DNA of 64,000 nucleotides, taken from the NCBI RefSeq assembly GCF_016458275.1, contig NZ_JAEMHM010000022.1:41291-105290 (forward strand), given 5' to 3'. Positions 45,701 through 54,088 of the stretch are shown piece by piece. Below the pieces are notes generated by a model. The model did not search any database and was not told where the DNA came from. It saw nothing but the letters and a program-made list of their open reading frames with translations. The position numbers were made by a program, and so were the translations under genes. The first letter of the stretch is position 1. Every line of letters begins with the position of its first letter. Source of the stretch: Geomesophilobacter sediminis (lineage in GTDB: Bacteria; Desulfobacterota; Desulfuromonadia; Geobacterales; Geobacteraceae).

Positions 45701-47212
45701 ATCATGGCGGGGAGCCCCAACACGAAAAACGGCAATTCCTGCAAGGATTGTCACTACCAGGCCGGCAACGCCGATATCTTCACGGTCTTCTCCGCCAACC
45801 GCCAGTGGGCCCGGTCGGGGCACGGCGACCCGAAAGGGGCAGGCTACGTCGGCCCCGGTCCGGTGACCGAGGCGAGCCTTGAGGCGTACGACTTCAAGTT
45901 CCTCGGCACGGCCGCTGCGCCTGCCGTCATGGCGGCCAACACCAACCCGGCAAGCGCCGCGACAAAAGACTGCGCGCGCTGCCACACCTCGACCGGCTTC
46001 ATCAATTTCGTTACCCCGACCGACCCCAACGACCCGACCACGGCGCTCAAGAACATGGCGGCCTGGGGCAGCGCCGGCGACCGGTCCCGCGAAATGGTCT
46101 CCTGTCCGACCTGCCACACTCCGGCACCGTTCAGCGACAGCTTCAGCCGCCGCCCGGTGGGGCTCAGCTACAACAACGGGGTCAACGACATCGCCGCCGT
46201 GGTTGCCTACTTCAACTACTCGTCCAAGGCCACCAAGTTGATCAAGCGGAGCAAGATCATCTTCGATCCTGCCAACCTGAGTTACCTCGGCCCCGGCGAT
46301 TCGAATCTCTGCATTGCCTGCCACGCCGGGCGTGCCGCCGGCGACCTGATCAAGACCACGGTCACGAGCTGCACCAATTCACCCACCATCGCCTGCCGGC
46401 TGGGCAACGGCAACCAGACCCAGGGGGCGACCAACAACGCCGCCAACACCGATCCGGCCTTCTGGAGCAACGTCGACTTCATCGACCCGCACCGCGGCAC
46501 GACGGTCAACATGATGTACCCGGACAACCTGCGCCCGGCCTACGAGTACCGCGGCAGCACCACCGCCAGCACCTACCACCTCAACATCGGCTACGACAAC
46601 CCCGATGCGCCGCAGGGGCCGTGCGTCGGCTGCCACATGGCATCGGCCGACAAGAAGCACGCCTTCTCGCCGCTATCGACGGCGACCAACGGCGCCATCG
46701 GCGGAGTCACCACCGACCTCTGCTACGGGTGCCACGGACCGGGCGGCGCCTTTGACTTCGGCACCAACCTCTCCACCTTGCAGACCAAGAAGACCGGCTA
46801 CTTTGCCGCCCTGTCGTTCATCAAGGCGCAGCTTGCCGCGAAGAACATCTTTTACAACGCCGAGGTGGCACCGTACTTCTTCAAAACCGCTGACGCGGCG
46901 CAGCAGAGCTACGCCAACCGGGTGACCAACTGGTACTTCTTCGACACCGCCCTGGGCAAGGCGTTCCAGGGGGCCGACCTGATGGGCGCCGCCTTCAACT
47001 TGAGGCTTCTTGATTCCGACAACGGATGGGTCCACAACGGTACCTATTCGAGGAAGGTGCTCTTCGATACCATCGATTATCTGGACGATGGGAACGCCAA
47101 CAGCGTCTATACAACCCTTACCACCTCCACCTTGTCCGACGCTGCGACCAGGCTGAACGCACAGGTGTACATCTTCGGCAACACCACCAACCAATCCCGC
47201 CCGTCACCTTGA
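42716..47212 (+). CDS. Giant secreted multihaem c-type cytochrome (21 CxxCH + 1 CX4CH)
   Basis: A 1498-residue exported paralogue of the preceding gene. Signal peptide ends near AAHGASW. Residues 20-290 are haem-free with a PKD-like domain (PVTLDGTGSTGAISSWSW). Haem motifs run from CQNCH (residue 293) to CYGCH (1336), again 21 CxxCH plus CLNGTCH. The haem part is highly alike in both genes, while the N-terminal domains have diverged. ATG 42716 has AAAGGAG seven bases upstream; the longer frame from 42686 is rejected. Likely role: the same electron-transfer function with a different binding domain. Confidence 0.92.
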   Translation: MVKRFLAALMVMVILPVAAHGASWFFNTQAKNAGGVINSRNMLNQTSTAGSVFKSYTTHAQLPVTVVANVGYTIRDVTVNGVSNPNPPSPFSTTVQGFNQQTVTATFLVNTLSVTASAGYGGSVTPTSVGNIYYGTKVASAMRFTFTPISRYNVASITGVPAGATVSAPLPAAPNTSVTVTFPVGYVFTSNVALSGTFTGPPVAVIANPGTVLPGTPVTLDGTGSTGAISSWSWTQISGPVKLFPDATQGSTFTVTPTVVGTYGIQLTVTGGSVATTNLIVTDDPAAAARNQCQNCHQGNGIGTSVGVFGHWSSSTHRAKMVLCVTCHYGTGPINHPGAYTSGMVSETTFVKTYGGDNFCLNGTCHNPGVTHKTSGMACAYCHNSGDLHYPDTTLAQAMSQNVCFKCHGAVNTTHYFTKVSLANDCLKCHNNGWDPHAQTKATFFPAGVVVPPAHFNGYTSFANPSYAAAYVTAATACANCHKGGDPNDAADKNDVLKQYRNDWAGSAHGDVKGGAWLNSATHNWKASGQAGVDISQAGNPTDCQRCHTAKGYALYNISSSIAPIDPSKPINSEPLTCDGCHNPDFTVRSIAPRTAYYNYSSPATGKLLVSRTFPDSGFSNVCLGCHTGRQAGATISAMAAAVAAQGTAAADSFWGNVSFVNSHYLAAGGEVFRTIGYEYPGAVYGNAVDHSLVNNGSDGPCVTCHMQQKDLAAHSHTLNPAVAGYAACKGCHAQSVGNFDADFPGFVQTKSANFQAALQALGNALSQKGFAPNLVNGQLAYPYFNAKNWGTGATGPGNMGAAFNYSQLMHDPGAFAHNPTYVKRLVRDSLDYLVNGSVDRSRKLTATDFSNLLPSDPTAAGNAYSFVLESSNGSSACAACHGSSIDPAHQDPIVATYNNSKHSYVNGGASCGDCHLPTGTTSMAHPPQFQMYSSAASIAVNCYNCHTTVDPTFNKTTHAWPSRGLCMECHNPHNPWPPAMNIYPHFSSYSTAQYIMAGSPNTKNGNSCKDCHYQAGNADIFTVFSANRQWARSGHGDPKGAGYVGPGPVTEASLEAYDFKFLGTAAAPAVMAANTNPASAATKDCARCHTSTGFINFVTPTDPNDPTTALKNMAAWGSAGDRSREMVSCPTCHTPAPFSDSFSRRPVGLSYNNGVNDIAAVVAYFNYSSKATKLIKRSKIIFDPANLSYLGPGDSNLCIACHAGRAAGDLIKTTVTSCTNSPTIACRLGNGNQTQGATNNAANTDPAFWSNVDFIDPHRGTTVNMMYPDNLRPAYEYRGSTTASTYHLNIGYDNPDAPQGPCVGCHMASADKKHAFSPLSTATNGAIGGVTTDLCYGCHGPGGAFDFGTNLSTLQTKKTGYFAALSFIKAQLAAKNIFYNAEVAPYFFKTADAAQQSYANRVTNWYFFDTALGKAFQGADLMGAAFNLRLLDSDNGWVHNGTYSRKVLFDTIDYLDDGNANSVYTTLTTSTLSDAATRLNAQVYIFGNTTNQSRPSP

Positions 47213-47615
47213 CAAGCACCATGGCGGGTAGTCATTGCTTCAAGAAAAGCCCTCGTCCAGAGGGCTTTTCTATTGGGATAATGCCCCAAACAAAGGTAGC
47301 GGAAATAAATTCAGCCAGAGTGCCGACTAAGGCAGTGGTATGAAGTCCCCCTTTAACAAAGGGGGATTTGCCTCTAAGGTTTTGACTCTATGACAGTCCA
47401 GTCCGAGAACCTCAGAACCAAATCCCCCCCCGTCCCCCCGCGTATGCCTCAGACAGTGCTCAATACCTCCTGTTACTGTACCTGGTGAGACATGTCCCGA
47501 GGAAAATCGGGTTTCCTCCGCCAGTCAATCATGCTATAAGAGAAAGCCCCTTTTCGGCGCAACTACCTATCGCCTGACCTCGTTATTACCTGCCGTCTTT
47601 CCGGAGTTCTGAAAC
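47213..47615. other. 403-base gap before the RND operon
   Basis: It holds the terminator at 47244-47270 and a CCCCCTTTAACAAAGGGGG repeat at 47347-47365. C-rich tracts near 47421-47440 may be part of the same repeat. No gene or clear promoter seen. Confidence 0.5.
47244..47270 (+). terminator. Rho-independent terminator
   Basis: GAAAAGCCCTC / GAGGGCTTTTC hairpin with a five-base loop, just after the second giant cytochrome. Confidence 0.85.
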
Positions 47616-48737
47616 ATGAAAAAGCGCATCATTCTTACCGTTCTCGGCCTCATCTCGGTCGTGTTCCTGCTGGGCGGCGTCAAGGCCCTCCAGATCGGCT
47701 CCATGATCAGCGCGGGGAAGAAGTTCGTCCCCCCGCCGGAAACCGTCACCGTCGCCTCGGTGAAGTCGGAAACCTGGGACTCCAGCCTCACCTCGGTCGG
47801 CACCCTGACCGCAGTCCAGGGGGTGACCGTCGCCCCGGAGCTGCCGGGCAAGGTGGTCCAGATCCTGTTCCAGTCCGGAGCGAGCGTGCACAAAGGGGAA
47901 GTCCTGGTGCGCCAGGACACGAGCTCGGAACAGGCGCAGCTCCCGGGTCTCCTCGCCCAGGTGAAGGTGACCAAGTCGGCGCTGCAGCGCGCCGAGAAAC
48001 TCTTTGCCGACAAGATCATCTCCCCCTCGGACTACGACAATGCGGTGGCCGCCCATGACCAGGCCCGCGCCGCGGCGGAGAACCTCAGGACCACCATCGA
48101 GAAGAAGACCATCCGCGCCCCGTTCAGCGGCCGGCTCGGCATCCGCCAGGCGAACCTGGGGCAGATCCTCAAGGAAGGGGACCCGATCGTCGGCCTTCAG
48201 GCGCTCGACCCGATCTTCGTCGACTTCACCTTGCCGCAGCAGCAGCTCGCCCAGATCCACCTGGGACTCCCGGTTCGCATCACCTCAGACGCGCTCCCCG
48301 GTGTCACCGTGGCCGGAAAGATCAGCGCCATCAACCCGCAGGTCGATGCCGACACCCGTAACCTGAAGGTGCAGGCGACCATCGCCAACGCGAGCGAAAA
48401 GCTCCGCCCCGGCATGTACGTAAACGTCGCCATCGCGCTCCCGGTGAAGAACAAGGTACTCACCCTCCCGGCCACCTCGGTCCTCTACGCCCCCTACAGC
48501 GACTCCGTTTTCGTGGTCGAGCCGGCTACGGGGAAAGGGCAGGGGCTTGCCCTGCGCCAGCAGTTCGTCCGCCTGGGCGCCAAGCGCGGCGACTTCGTGG
48601 CCATCGCGAGCGGCCTCAAGGAAGGGGAGAGCGTCGCCTCCACCGGCGTCTTCAAGCTGCGCAACGGGCAGTCGGTCGTGGTGGACAACAAGCTCGCACC
48701 TTCCTTCGAGAAGGCGCCCGTACCCGAGAACAAGTAG
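47616..48737 (+). CDS. RND efflux periplasmic adaptor (MFP family)
   Basis: A 373-residue protein linking an RND pump to an outer-membrane channel. N-terminal membrane anchor at about 5-25 (lipoprotein Cys absent). Lipoyl-type halves: GVTVAPELPGKVVQILFQSGASV and TIRAPFSGRLGIRQANLGQIL, with a short alpha-hairpin between. The beta-barrel domain (FVDFTLPQQQLAQIHLG) and membrane-proximal domain (SVLYAPYSDSVFVV) follow. The short hairpin resembles that of MexH-type adaptors. It ends directly against the pump gene: TAG is followed immediately by ATG. Confidence 0.9.
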   Translation: MKKRIILTVLGLISVVFLLGGVKALQIGSMISAGKKFVPPPETVTVASVKSETWDSSLTSVGTLTAVQGVTVAPELPGKVVQILFQSGASVHKGEVLVRQDTSSEQAQLPGLLAQVKVTKSALQRAEKLFADKIISPSDYDNAVAAHDQARAAAENLRTTIEKKTIRAPFSGRLGIRQANLGQILKEGDPIVGLQALDPIFVDFTLPQQQLAQIHLGLPVRITSDALPGVTVAGKISAINPQVDADTRNLKVQATIANASEKLRPGMYVNVAIALPVKNKVLTLPATSVLYAPYSDSVFVVEPATGKGQGLALRQQFVRLGAKRGDFVAIASGLKEGESVASTGVFKLRNGQSVVVDNKLAPSFEKAPVPENK

Positions 48738-51700
48738 ATGAAATTCACCGACATCTTCATCCGCCGGCCGGTCCTGGCCATCGTCGTCAACGTCATCATC
48801 GTCATCGCCGGGCTGCAGGCGATCCGCACCTTGAACGTGCGCCAGTTCCCCCGAAGCGACAACGCCGCGGTCACCGTCACCACCGCCTACGTCGGCGCGA
48901 GCGCCGATCTGGTGCGCGGCTTCATCACCACGCCGCTGGAGCGCGCCATCGCCGCCGCCGACGGGATCGACTACATGGAGTCGACGAGCGCCCTCGGCGT
49001 CTCGACCATCAAGGTCCGTCTCAAGCTCAACTACGACGCGACCCGGGCTCTCGCCGAGATCAGCTCCAAGGTCGACCAGGTCCGGCGCGACCTCCCTCCC
49101 GAGGCCGAGGTCCCGATCCTCAACGTCGAGTCCGCCGACAGCCAGTTTGCTGCCGGCTACCTCTCCTTCACCTCGGACATGCTCAAGGACAACGAGATCA
49201 CCGAGTACCTGGTCCGGGTGGTCCAGCCGCGGCTGGCCGCGCTCGAAGGGGTGCAGCGCGCCGACATCCTCGGGGGGCGCACCTTCGCGATGCGCATCTG
49301 GCTGAAGCCGGAGAAGATGGCGGCCTTGAACGTGAGCCCGGCCCAGGTCCGCGCCGCGCTTGCCGCGAACAACTTCCTGGCCGCGCTGGGGCAGAGCAAG
49401 GGCTCCTACATCCAGGTGAACCTCACCGCGAACACCAACCTGAGCACGGTGGACGAGTTCAAGCGCCTGGCGGTGCGTGAGCAAAACGGCGCCATCGTGC
49501 GCTTGGGCGAGATCGCCGACGTCGTGCTGGGGGCCGAAGACTACGAGAGCGAGGTCCGTTTCACCGGGCAAAACGCCATCTTCATGGGGATCTGGCCGCT
49601 CCCCAACGCGAACACCCTGGACGTGATGAAGCGGGTGCGCACCGAGATGGCCAACATCCAGCGCGAACTTCCCTCCGGATTCAAGGCGCAGATCGCCTAC
49701 GACTCCACCCATTACATCAGCGCCGCGATCAACGAAGTCTTGAAGACGCTCGGGGATACCCTCCTCATCGTCGTCGTGATCATCTTCCTCTTTTTGGGAA
49801 CCTTCCGGTCGGTGCTCATCCCGGTCATCGCGATACCGGTGTCGCTCATCGGCGGCATCTTCCTGATGCAGGCGTTCGGCTTCACGGTGAACCTTTTGAC
49901 CCTGTTGGCCGTCGTCCTCTCGGTCGGTCTCGTCGTCGACGACGCGATCGTCGTCGTGGAAAACGTGGAGCGGCACCTGCGCGAAGGGAAATCCTCCACC
50001 GAGGCGGCGATTCTCGGCGCGCGCGAACTGGTCGGGCCGATCATCGCGATGACCATCACGCTCGCCGCGGTGTATCTCCCGATCGGCCTGCAGGGGGGGC
50101 TGACCGGCGCGCTCTTCCGCGAGTTCGCCTTCACCCTGGCCGGCGCGGTCACCATCTCCGGGGTCGTCGCGCTCACCCTTTCGCCGCTCATGTCGTCGCG
50201 GCTTTTGAAGGCCGGCGACGAAACCCACGGCTTTGCCGGGCGGATCGCGCGGGACTTCGAGCGGCTCAAGAACTTCTACGGGCGGCTTCTGGACAAGACC
50301 CTCGCCGCCCGTCCCGTGGTCTACTCGGTCTGGGTTTTCATCTCCCTTCTGTGCATCCCGCTTTTTTCCATGTCGGCCCGCGAGCTCGCCCCGGCCGAGG
50401 ACCAGGGGGTCATCTTCGGCATCGTCGACGCCGCGGCGAACTCGACGCTGGACCAGAACATCAAGTATGCCGATGCGATCTACAAGGCGTTCATGACCGT
50501 GCCGGAGACCAACTTCACCTTCCAGCTCACCATGCCGAGCTCCGGCTTCGGCGGGATGGTGGTGAAACCGTGGGAGAAGCGCAAGCGGACCATCTTCCAG
50601 ATCCTCCCCGACGTGCAGCAGAAACTCTCGAAGATCCCCGGCGTGCAGGCCTTCCCGGTCACCCCGCCGGCGCTTCCCGGCGGCGGCCAGTTCCCGGTCG
50701 AGTTCGTCATCGCCTCGACCGCCGACACCGGCGAGATTCTGGAATTGGCCAAGAAGGTCCAGGAAAAGGCGGCCAAAAGCGGTATGTTCGCCTTCCCGCC
50801 GCTCATCGACGTGAAGATCGACCAGCCCCAGACCCAGTTCCAGATCGACCGCGACAAGGTCGCCGAGCTCGGGCTGAACCTGGAGCAGATCGGCGGTGAC
50901 CTGGGGGGGATGGTCGGCGGCAACTTCGTGAACCGCTTCGACATCGCCGGGCGCAGCTACAAGGTCATCCCGCAGATCCAGCGGGTAGGAAGGCTCAACC
51001 CGGACCAGCTCCAGGACGTCTACGTCACCGGTCCCAACAACAAGCTGATCCCGCTCTCCACCATCGCGACCATGAAGGAGAGCGTCGTGCCGCGATCTTT
51101 GAACCGCTTCCAGCAGTTGAACGCGGTGAAGATCTCCGGCGTCGCGATCCGGCCGCTGGACGAGGCGCTCAAGTATCTGGAAGGGGAGGCGGGCAAGATT
51201 CTGCCCAAGGGGTACGTGCTCGACTACACCGGCGAGTCGCGCCAGCTGCGCACCGAGGGGAACAAGTTCCTCCCGGCGTTCACCCTGGCCGTCGTGCTGA
51301 TTTTCCTGGTGCTCGCGGCGCAGTTCAACAGCTTCCGCGACCCCTTCGTCATCCTGGCCGGCTCCGTGCCGCTCGCCATGTTCGGGGCGCTCGTCTTCAC
51401 CTTTTTGAAGATGCCCAACCCGAACATGCATTTCTGGACCGACGGCTGGACCACCACGATGAACATCTACAGCCAGGTCGGTCTGGTCACCCTGATCGGT
51501 CTCGTGTCGAAGAACGGGATCCTGATCGTCGAGTTCGCGAACCAGCTGCAACGAAAGGGGCTGACCAAGCTCGAAGCGGTGCGCGAAGCGTCGATGACCC
51601 GTCTGCGGCCGATCCTGATGACCAGCGCCGCGACCATTGCCGGCCACTTCCCGCTCACCCTCGTCACCGGCGCCGGCGCCGCGGCGAGGAACTCGATCGG

Positions 51701-51845
51701 TCTGGTTCTGGTCGGCGGGATGTTCATTGGTACCATGTTCACCCTGTTCGTCGTTCCGTCCATCTACATGCTGATAGCACGAGACCACGCGAAGGATCTG
51801 GCCCACGAAGCCGAAGCGACCATCGCCCTTCCCGAAGAAGCGTGA
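48738..51845 (+). CDS. RND efflux pump inner-membrane transporter (AcrB-like)
   Basis: A 1035-residue proton-driven exporter with twelve helices and two large periplasmic loops. Visible: the start IFIRRPVLAIVVNVIIVIAG, the paired Asp of helix 4 in GLVVDDAIVVVENVERH (proton relay), and helix 10-11 LIGLVSKNGILIVEFANQL. Length and order fit the HAE1 class (hydrophobic and amphiphilic compounds). No outer-membrane factor gene follows, so the pump must use a channel coded elsewhere. No local regulator gene is visible. Confidence 0.93.
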   Translation: MKFTDIFIRRPVLAIVVNVIIVIAGLQAIRTLNVRQFPRSDNAAVTVTTAYVGASADLVRGFITTPLERAIAAADGIDYMESTSALGVSTIKVRLKLNYDATRALAEISSKVDQVRRDLPPEAEVPILNVESADSQFAAGYLSFTSDMLKDNEITEYLVRVVQPRLAALEGVQRADILGGRTFAMRIWLKPEKMAALNVSPAQVRAALAANNFLAALGQSKGSYIQVNLTANTNLSTVDEFKRLAVREQNGAIVRLGEIADVVLGAEDYESEVRFTGQNAIFMGIWPLPNANTLDVMKRVRTEMANIQRELPSGFKAQIAYDSTHYISAAINEVLKTLGDTLLIVVVIIFLFLGTFRSVLIPVIAIPVSLIGGIFLMQAFGFTVNLLTLLAVVLSVGLVVDDAIVVVENVERHLREGKSSTEAAILGARELVGPIIAMTITLAAVYLPIGLQGGLTGALFREFAFTLAGAVTISGVVALTLSPLMSSRLLKAGDETHGFAGRIARDFERLKNFYGRLLDKTLAARPVVYSVWVFISLLCIPLFSMSARELAPAEDQGVIFGIVDAAANSTLDQNIKYADAIYKAFMTVPETNFTFQLTMPSSGFGGMVVKPWEKRKRTIFQILPDVQQKLSKIPGVQAFPVTPPALPGGGQFPVEFVIASTADTGEILELAKKVQEKAAKSGMFAFPPLIDVKIDQPQTQFQIDRDKVAELGLNLEQIGGDLGGMVGGNFVNRFDIAGRSYKVIPQIQRVGRLNPDQLQDVYVTGPNNKLIPLSTIATMKESVVPRSLNRFQQLNAVKISGVAIRPLDEALKYLEGEAGKILPKGYVLDYTGESRQLRTEGNKFLPAFTLAVVLIFLVLAAQFNSFRDPFVILAGSVPLAMFGALVFTFLKMPNPNMHFWTDGWTTTMNIYSQVGLVTLIGLVSKNGILIVEFANQLQRKGLTKLEAVREASMTRLRPILMTSAATIAGHFPLTLVTGAGAAARNSIGLVLVGGMFIGTMFTLFVVPSIYMLIARDHAKDLAHEAEATIALPEEA

Positions 51846-51969
51846 TTAAAGCCGAACCGCAGAGGGGCACGGAGTAACACAGAGGAATGAAGGAAGGGGC
51901 TGCCAACTTCAGAGATCGGCAGCACGTGGGGAGTAAGGAAGGTGGGAAGCTGCAGCCCTCAAATTTAAC

Positions 51970-51997
51970 GTTGAACGTTGAACGTTGAACGTTGAAC
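51970..51997. repeat. Tandem repeat, four GTTGAAC units
   Basis: Four exact 7-base units just upstream of the tRNA. Related degenerate stretches lie at 26658-26690 and 28680-28720, also intergenic. Confidence 0.85.
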
Positions 51998-52006
51998 AAA
52001 AAACAC

Positions 52007-52083
52007 GCGCCCGTAGCTCAGCTGGATAGAGTACCTGGCTTCGAACCAGGGTGTCGGGGGTTCGAATCCCTCCGGGCGCGCCA
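52007..52083 (+). tRNA. tRNA-Arg (anticodon TCG)
   Basis: A 77-base cloverleaf. Acceptor stem GCGCCCG/CGGGCGC, D-arm GCTC..., anticodon stem CCTGG/CCAGG with loop CTTCGAA (anticodon TCG at 52041-52043), T-arm with GGTTCGAATCC, discriminator G and encoded CCA at 52081-52083. It reads CGA codons. The DNA beyond it is accessory, so it could be an integration site; no second copy of its 3' end is seen in the window. Confidence 0.95.
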
Positions 52084-52085
52084 GC

Positions 52086-52202
52086 TTTACCTGCAAGGGT
52101 GACTCTTGGCGTTACCGCGTTGGGGACTACCGGATCATCTGCGACATAAAGGACAACATGGCCACCGTTCCGGTGCTGCGGGTCCGGCACGACAAGGGTT
52201 GA
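52086..52202 (+). pseudogene. RelE/ParE-type toxin, 3' fragment
   Basis: Starting right after the tRNA, the frame ending at TGA 52200-52202 reads GDSWRYRVGDYRIICDIKDN and then VPVLRVRHDKG. This is the C-terminal half of a RelE-family toxin (WRYRVGDYRIIC is its signature). The first half is missing, so it is a remnant, cut where the tRNA begins. Confidence 0.7.
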
Positions 52203-52261
52203 CCACACTGCCTCAAAGCATTGAGCCAACCCGACCTCATCCATTACGGTCTGGAGGAACC

Positions 52262-52597
52262 ATGCAGTCGTTCAGCTATTTCCCCACCCCTTTATTTGCT
52301 TCCAAGATGGCGAAGATCGAGAAGCATGATCCGCCGGGGTATGCTCGCATCTTCAGCGTGATCGACCGGCTCCTTGACAACCCCGGCGATGCCGATGGCT
52401 GGATGCATGGCGGCTTCCACGGAAAACTCAAAAAGTACGTTGGACGGCGCGACTATCGTCTCATCTACCATTGGTGCGAGCTTTGCCGAAAGGAAGGGAA
52501 AAAGCTGGAGGAGCAGTGCGGCTTTTGCCATCAAGTCGGTGACAACAGTGTGATCTTTTTCGATGTGTACCATAAGAATGAAGCCAATCGCATTTGA
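52262..52597 (+). CDS. RelE/ParE-like protein with a Cys4 insert
   Basis: A 111-residue protein. IFSVIDRLLDNPGDADGWMHGG, LKKYVGRRDYRLIYHW and NSVIFFDVYHKNE follow the RelE-fold order: helix pair, central strands with YRLIY, and a final strand with H/N/E. Between the last two strands lies CELC...CGFC, a likely zinc-ribbon insert that ordinary RelE toxins lack. The start ATG 52262 has GGAGG five bases upstream. It is followed 33 bases later by a YheU-like gene rather than a recognisable antitoxin. Toxin activity is inferred from fold only. Confidence 0.6.
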   Translation: MQSFSYFPTPLFASKMAKIEKHDPPGYARIFSVIDRLLDNPGDADGWMHGGFHGKLKKYVGRRDYRLIYHWCELCRKEGKKLEEQCGFCHQVGDNSVIFFDVYHKNEANRI

Positions 52598-52630
52598 CCC
52601 TTGCCCCGGCGCAGACCGTGCCTGGGAACC

Positions 52631-52930
52631 ATGCCCATGAATGAAAATAATGATGTGACGATAGAGTACGACCGCCAGGATGGCCAATTCGAGGAAGGGG
52701 TCATCGTACCGCACGACCGCATCAGTCCGGACACGCTACGGAAGATGGTGGAGGAGTTCGTGACCCGGGATTGGTCGGAGTTGGCCGATGCCGGGAGCAC
52801 CTTGGACGGGAAGATCGAGCAGGTACTTCAGCAGCTGAAAGATGGCAGGGCGAAGGTGGTTTTCGACCTGACGACGGAGACCTGTAACATCATCCCCGGG
52901 GATTCCAGGGGGGCGCTTCCTGGTAATTAG
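52631..52930 (+). CDS. YheU (UPF0270)-like small protein
   Basis: A 99-residue acidic protein. The C-terminal 70 residues, VPHDRISPDTLRKMVEEFVT and then KIEQVLQQLKDGRAKVVFD with TCNIIP, match the order of YheU/UPF0270 (PW..LSPETL..LIE.FV, Q..VLV, VNI.P). The N-terminal 25 residues are extra. The family has no established function as far as I know. ATG 52631 or 52637 could be used. It is co-directional with the RelE-like gene and may be its partner. Confidence 0.6.
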   Translation: MPMNENNDVTIEYDRQDGQFEEGVIVPHDRISPDTLRKMVEEFVTRDWSELADAGSTLDGKIEQVLQQLKDGRAKVVFDLTTETCNIIPGDSRGALPGN

Positions 52931-53077
52931 GGCGCTTACCCGTTAACGTCAGATCGTTTTGCCAGTTCACATTTTCATCAAGATCGGCGCGCCAAAATAA
53001 CGAGCTTTTCCTCCCGATGCTCTCTTGAGGGTATCGGTGTCATGGAAAGCTCGGTAACCAACAACGGAGGTAATGTA

Positions 53078-53386
53078 ATGAAGTGGATCCATCGTTTTGT
53101 TCGTCCTGCAGTTTGTCTTTTTGCGTTGTGTGCCTTGGTTGCTGGCTGTGACCGGGGGAGCTCAAACGTCGGCAAATACGTCAATGAGAAGCGTCAGGCC
53201 GACTACACTGAACTCCAGCCGGGCAATGTCTGTGTGATTAAACAGGGCACTGCAACCGTTAAAGGCACCTATGCTGTCGAGGGTAAAACCCTTACCATCA
53301 AGATTGAGAACTTCGAACCCGCCAAGGGAACCATCGAAGGGAACACGATCACCGACAACCAGGGCGAGCACTGGGTGAAAAAGTAA
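53078..53386 (+). CDS. Small lipoprotein, unknown function
   Basis: A 102-residue exported protein. Signal peptide KWIHRFVRPAVCLFALC with lipobox LVAGC (Cys about 24). The mature part (GKYVNEKRQADYTELQPGN, VKGTYAVEGKTLTIKIENF) looks like a small beta-sandwich of the kind that follows 'GKY..E' in many bacterial lipoproteins. ATG 53078 has GGAGG seven bases upstream; a longer frame from 53042 is less likely. A terminator follows. No function can be given. Confidence 0.7.
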   Translation: MKWIHRFVRPAVCLFALCALVAGCDRGSSNVGKYVNEKRQADYTELQPGNVCVIKQGTATVKGTYAVEGKTLTIKIENFEPAKGTIEGNTITDNQGEHWVKK

Positions 53387-53434
53387 GAGGCGCCTTCTGG
53401 TGCCTTGACCTCTTCTAAGCACCTGTAACTTCTG

Positions 53435-53466
53435 AAGGCACACAGATCAGTCTGTGTGCCTTTTTT
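53435..53466 (+). terminator. Rho-independent terminator
   Basis: AAGGCACACAGA / TCTGTGTGCCTT hairpin with a four-base loop and a T run. The rest of the gap to 53787 shows no gene, RNA or clear promoter. Confidence 0.9.
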
Positions 53467-53787
53467 CATATCATTCGCGGGGTGGGGGAGGGGCCCTTTC
53501 AGACTTTGTGATGCAACTATCACGTCCTCTCTCCTTCAAGGGTCGCGTGCGAGAGCACGGCTTGCGACGGCCAGGGTGAGTATGGGGTGCTGAGCACGCC
53601 CCTTGAAGCTCGACGCGGCGAATAACGCTCCGGCGGAACTGTTGCGAATCCTGACCGCGAGGGGAAGTGACGGTCGGGAAGACCGGCCATAGGGACCACA
53701 GCACGCTGCATCCGTAAGAACGAAACAGATTGCAGTTGCCAGATTGGCACCTTAATAGATACACTGTCTTCCAAAGGGGGGCGTGAA

Positions 53788-54087
53788 ATGGGAACCGCTG
53801 CTAAAAGACCTGAGCCTGCTGACGAGAGGATCACTGCGAGATTGCCGCGTTCCACCCGTTTAATAATCGAGCGGGCGGCAGCCATATATGGGGCAAGCAT
53901 CAATCAATTTCTGGTGCAGGCCGCAGTGGAACGGGCCAATGAAGTGTTGCGGAGCATGGAAGCGGTAAAGCTCTCCGCAGTGGATGCGCAGGCGTTCATG
54001 GATGCCCTGGCACATCCTCCCGAGCCGAACCAGGAGTTGCTGAAAGCGGTGGACACCCACGGCCGGATCGTTGAATCCCGGGACTAA
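53788..54087 (+). CDS. TacA-type antitoxin (DUF1778)
   Basis: A 99-residue protein. The ribbon-helix-helix DNA-binding part is ERITARLPRSTRLIIERAAAIYGASINQFLV, followed by a C-terminal toxin-binding tail (AQAFMDALAHPPEPNQELL). It neutralises the acetyltransferase toxin coded next and would repress the pair. A GGGGGG stretch lies upstream of ATG 53788. Confidence 0.85.
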   Translation: MGTAAKRPEPADERITARLPRSTRLIIERAAAIYGASINQFLVQAAVERANEVLRSMEAVKLSAVDAQAFMDALAHPPEPNQELLKAVDTHGRIVESRD

Positions 54088-54088
54088 C

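Noticed and set aside
37851..46324. Very long open frames (over 1100 codons) opposite the two giant cytochromes
   Set aside because: They arise because the cytochrome genes lack certain codons on the opposite strand; the translations are Val/Gly/Arg-rich repeats without any motif or ribosome site, while the plus strand has perfect haem motifs.
48285..51806. 1173-codon open frame opposite the RND pump
   Set aside because: Shadow frame of the RND genes; composition (Arg, Asp, His, Gly) and lack of motifs argue against coding.
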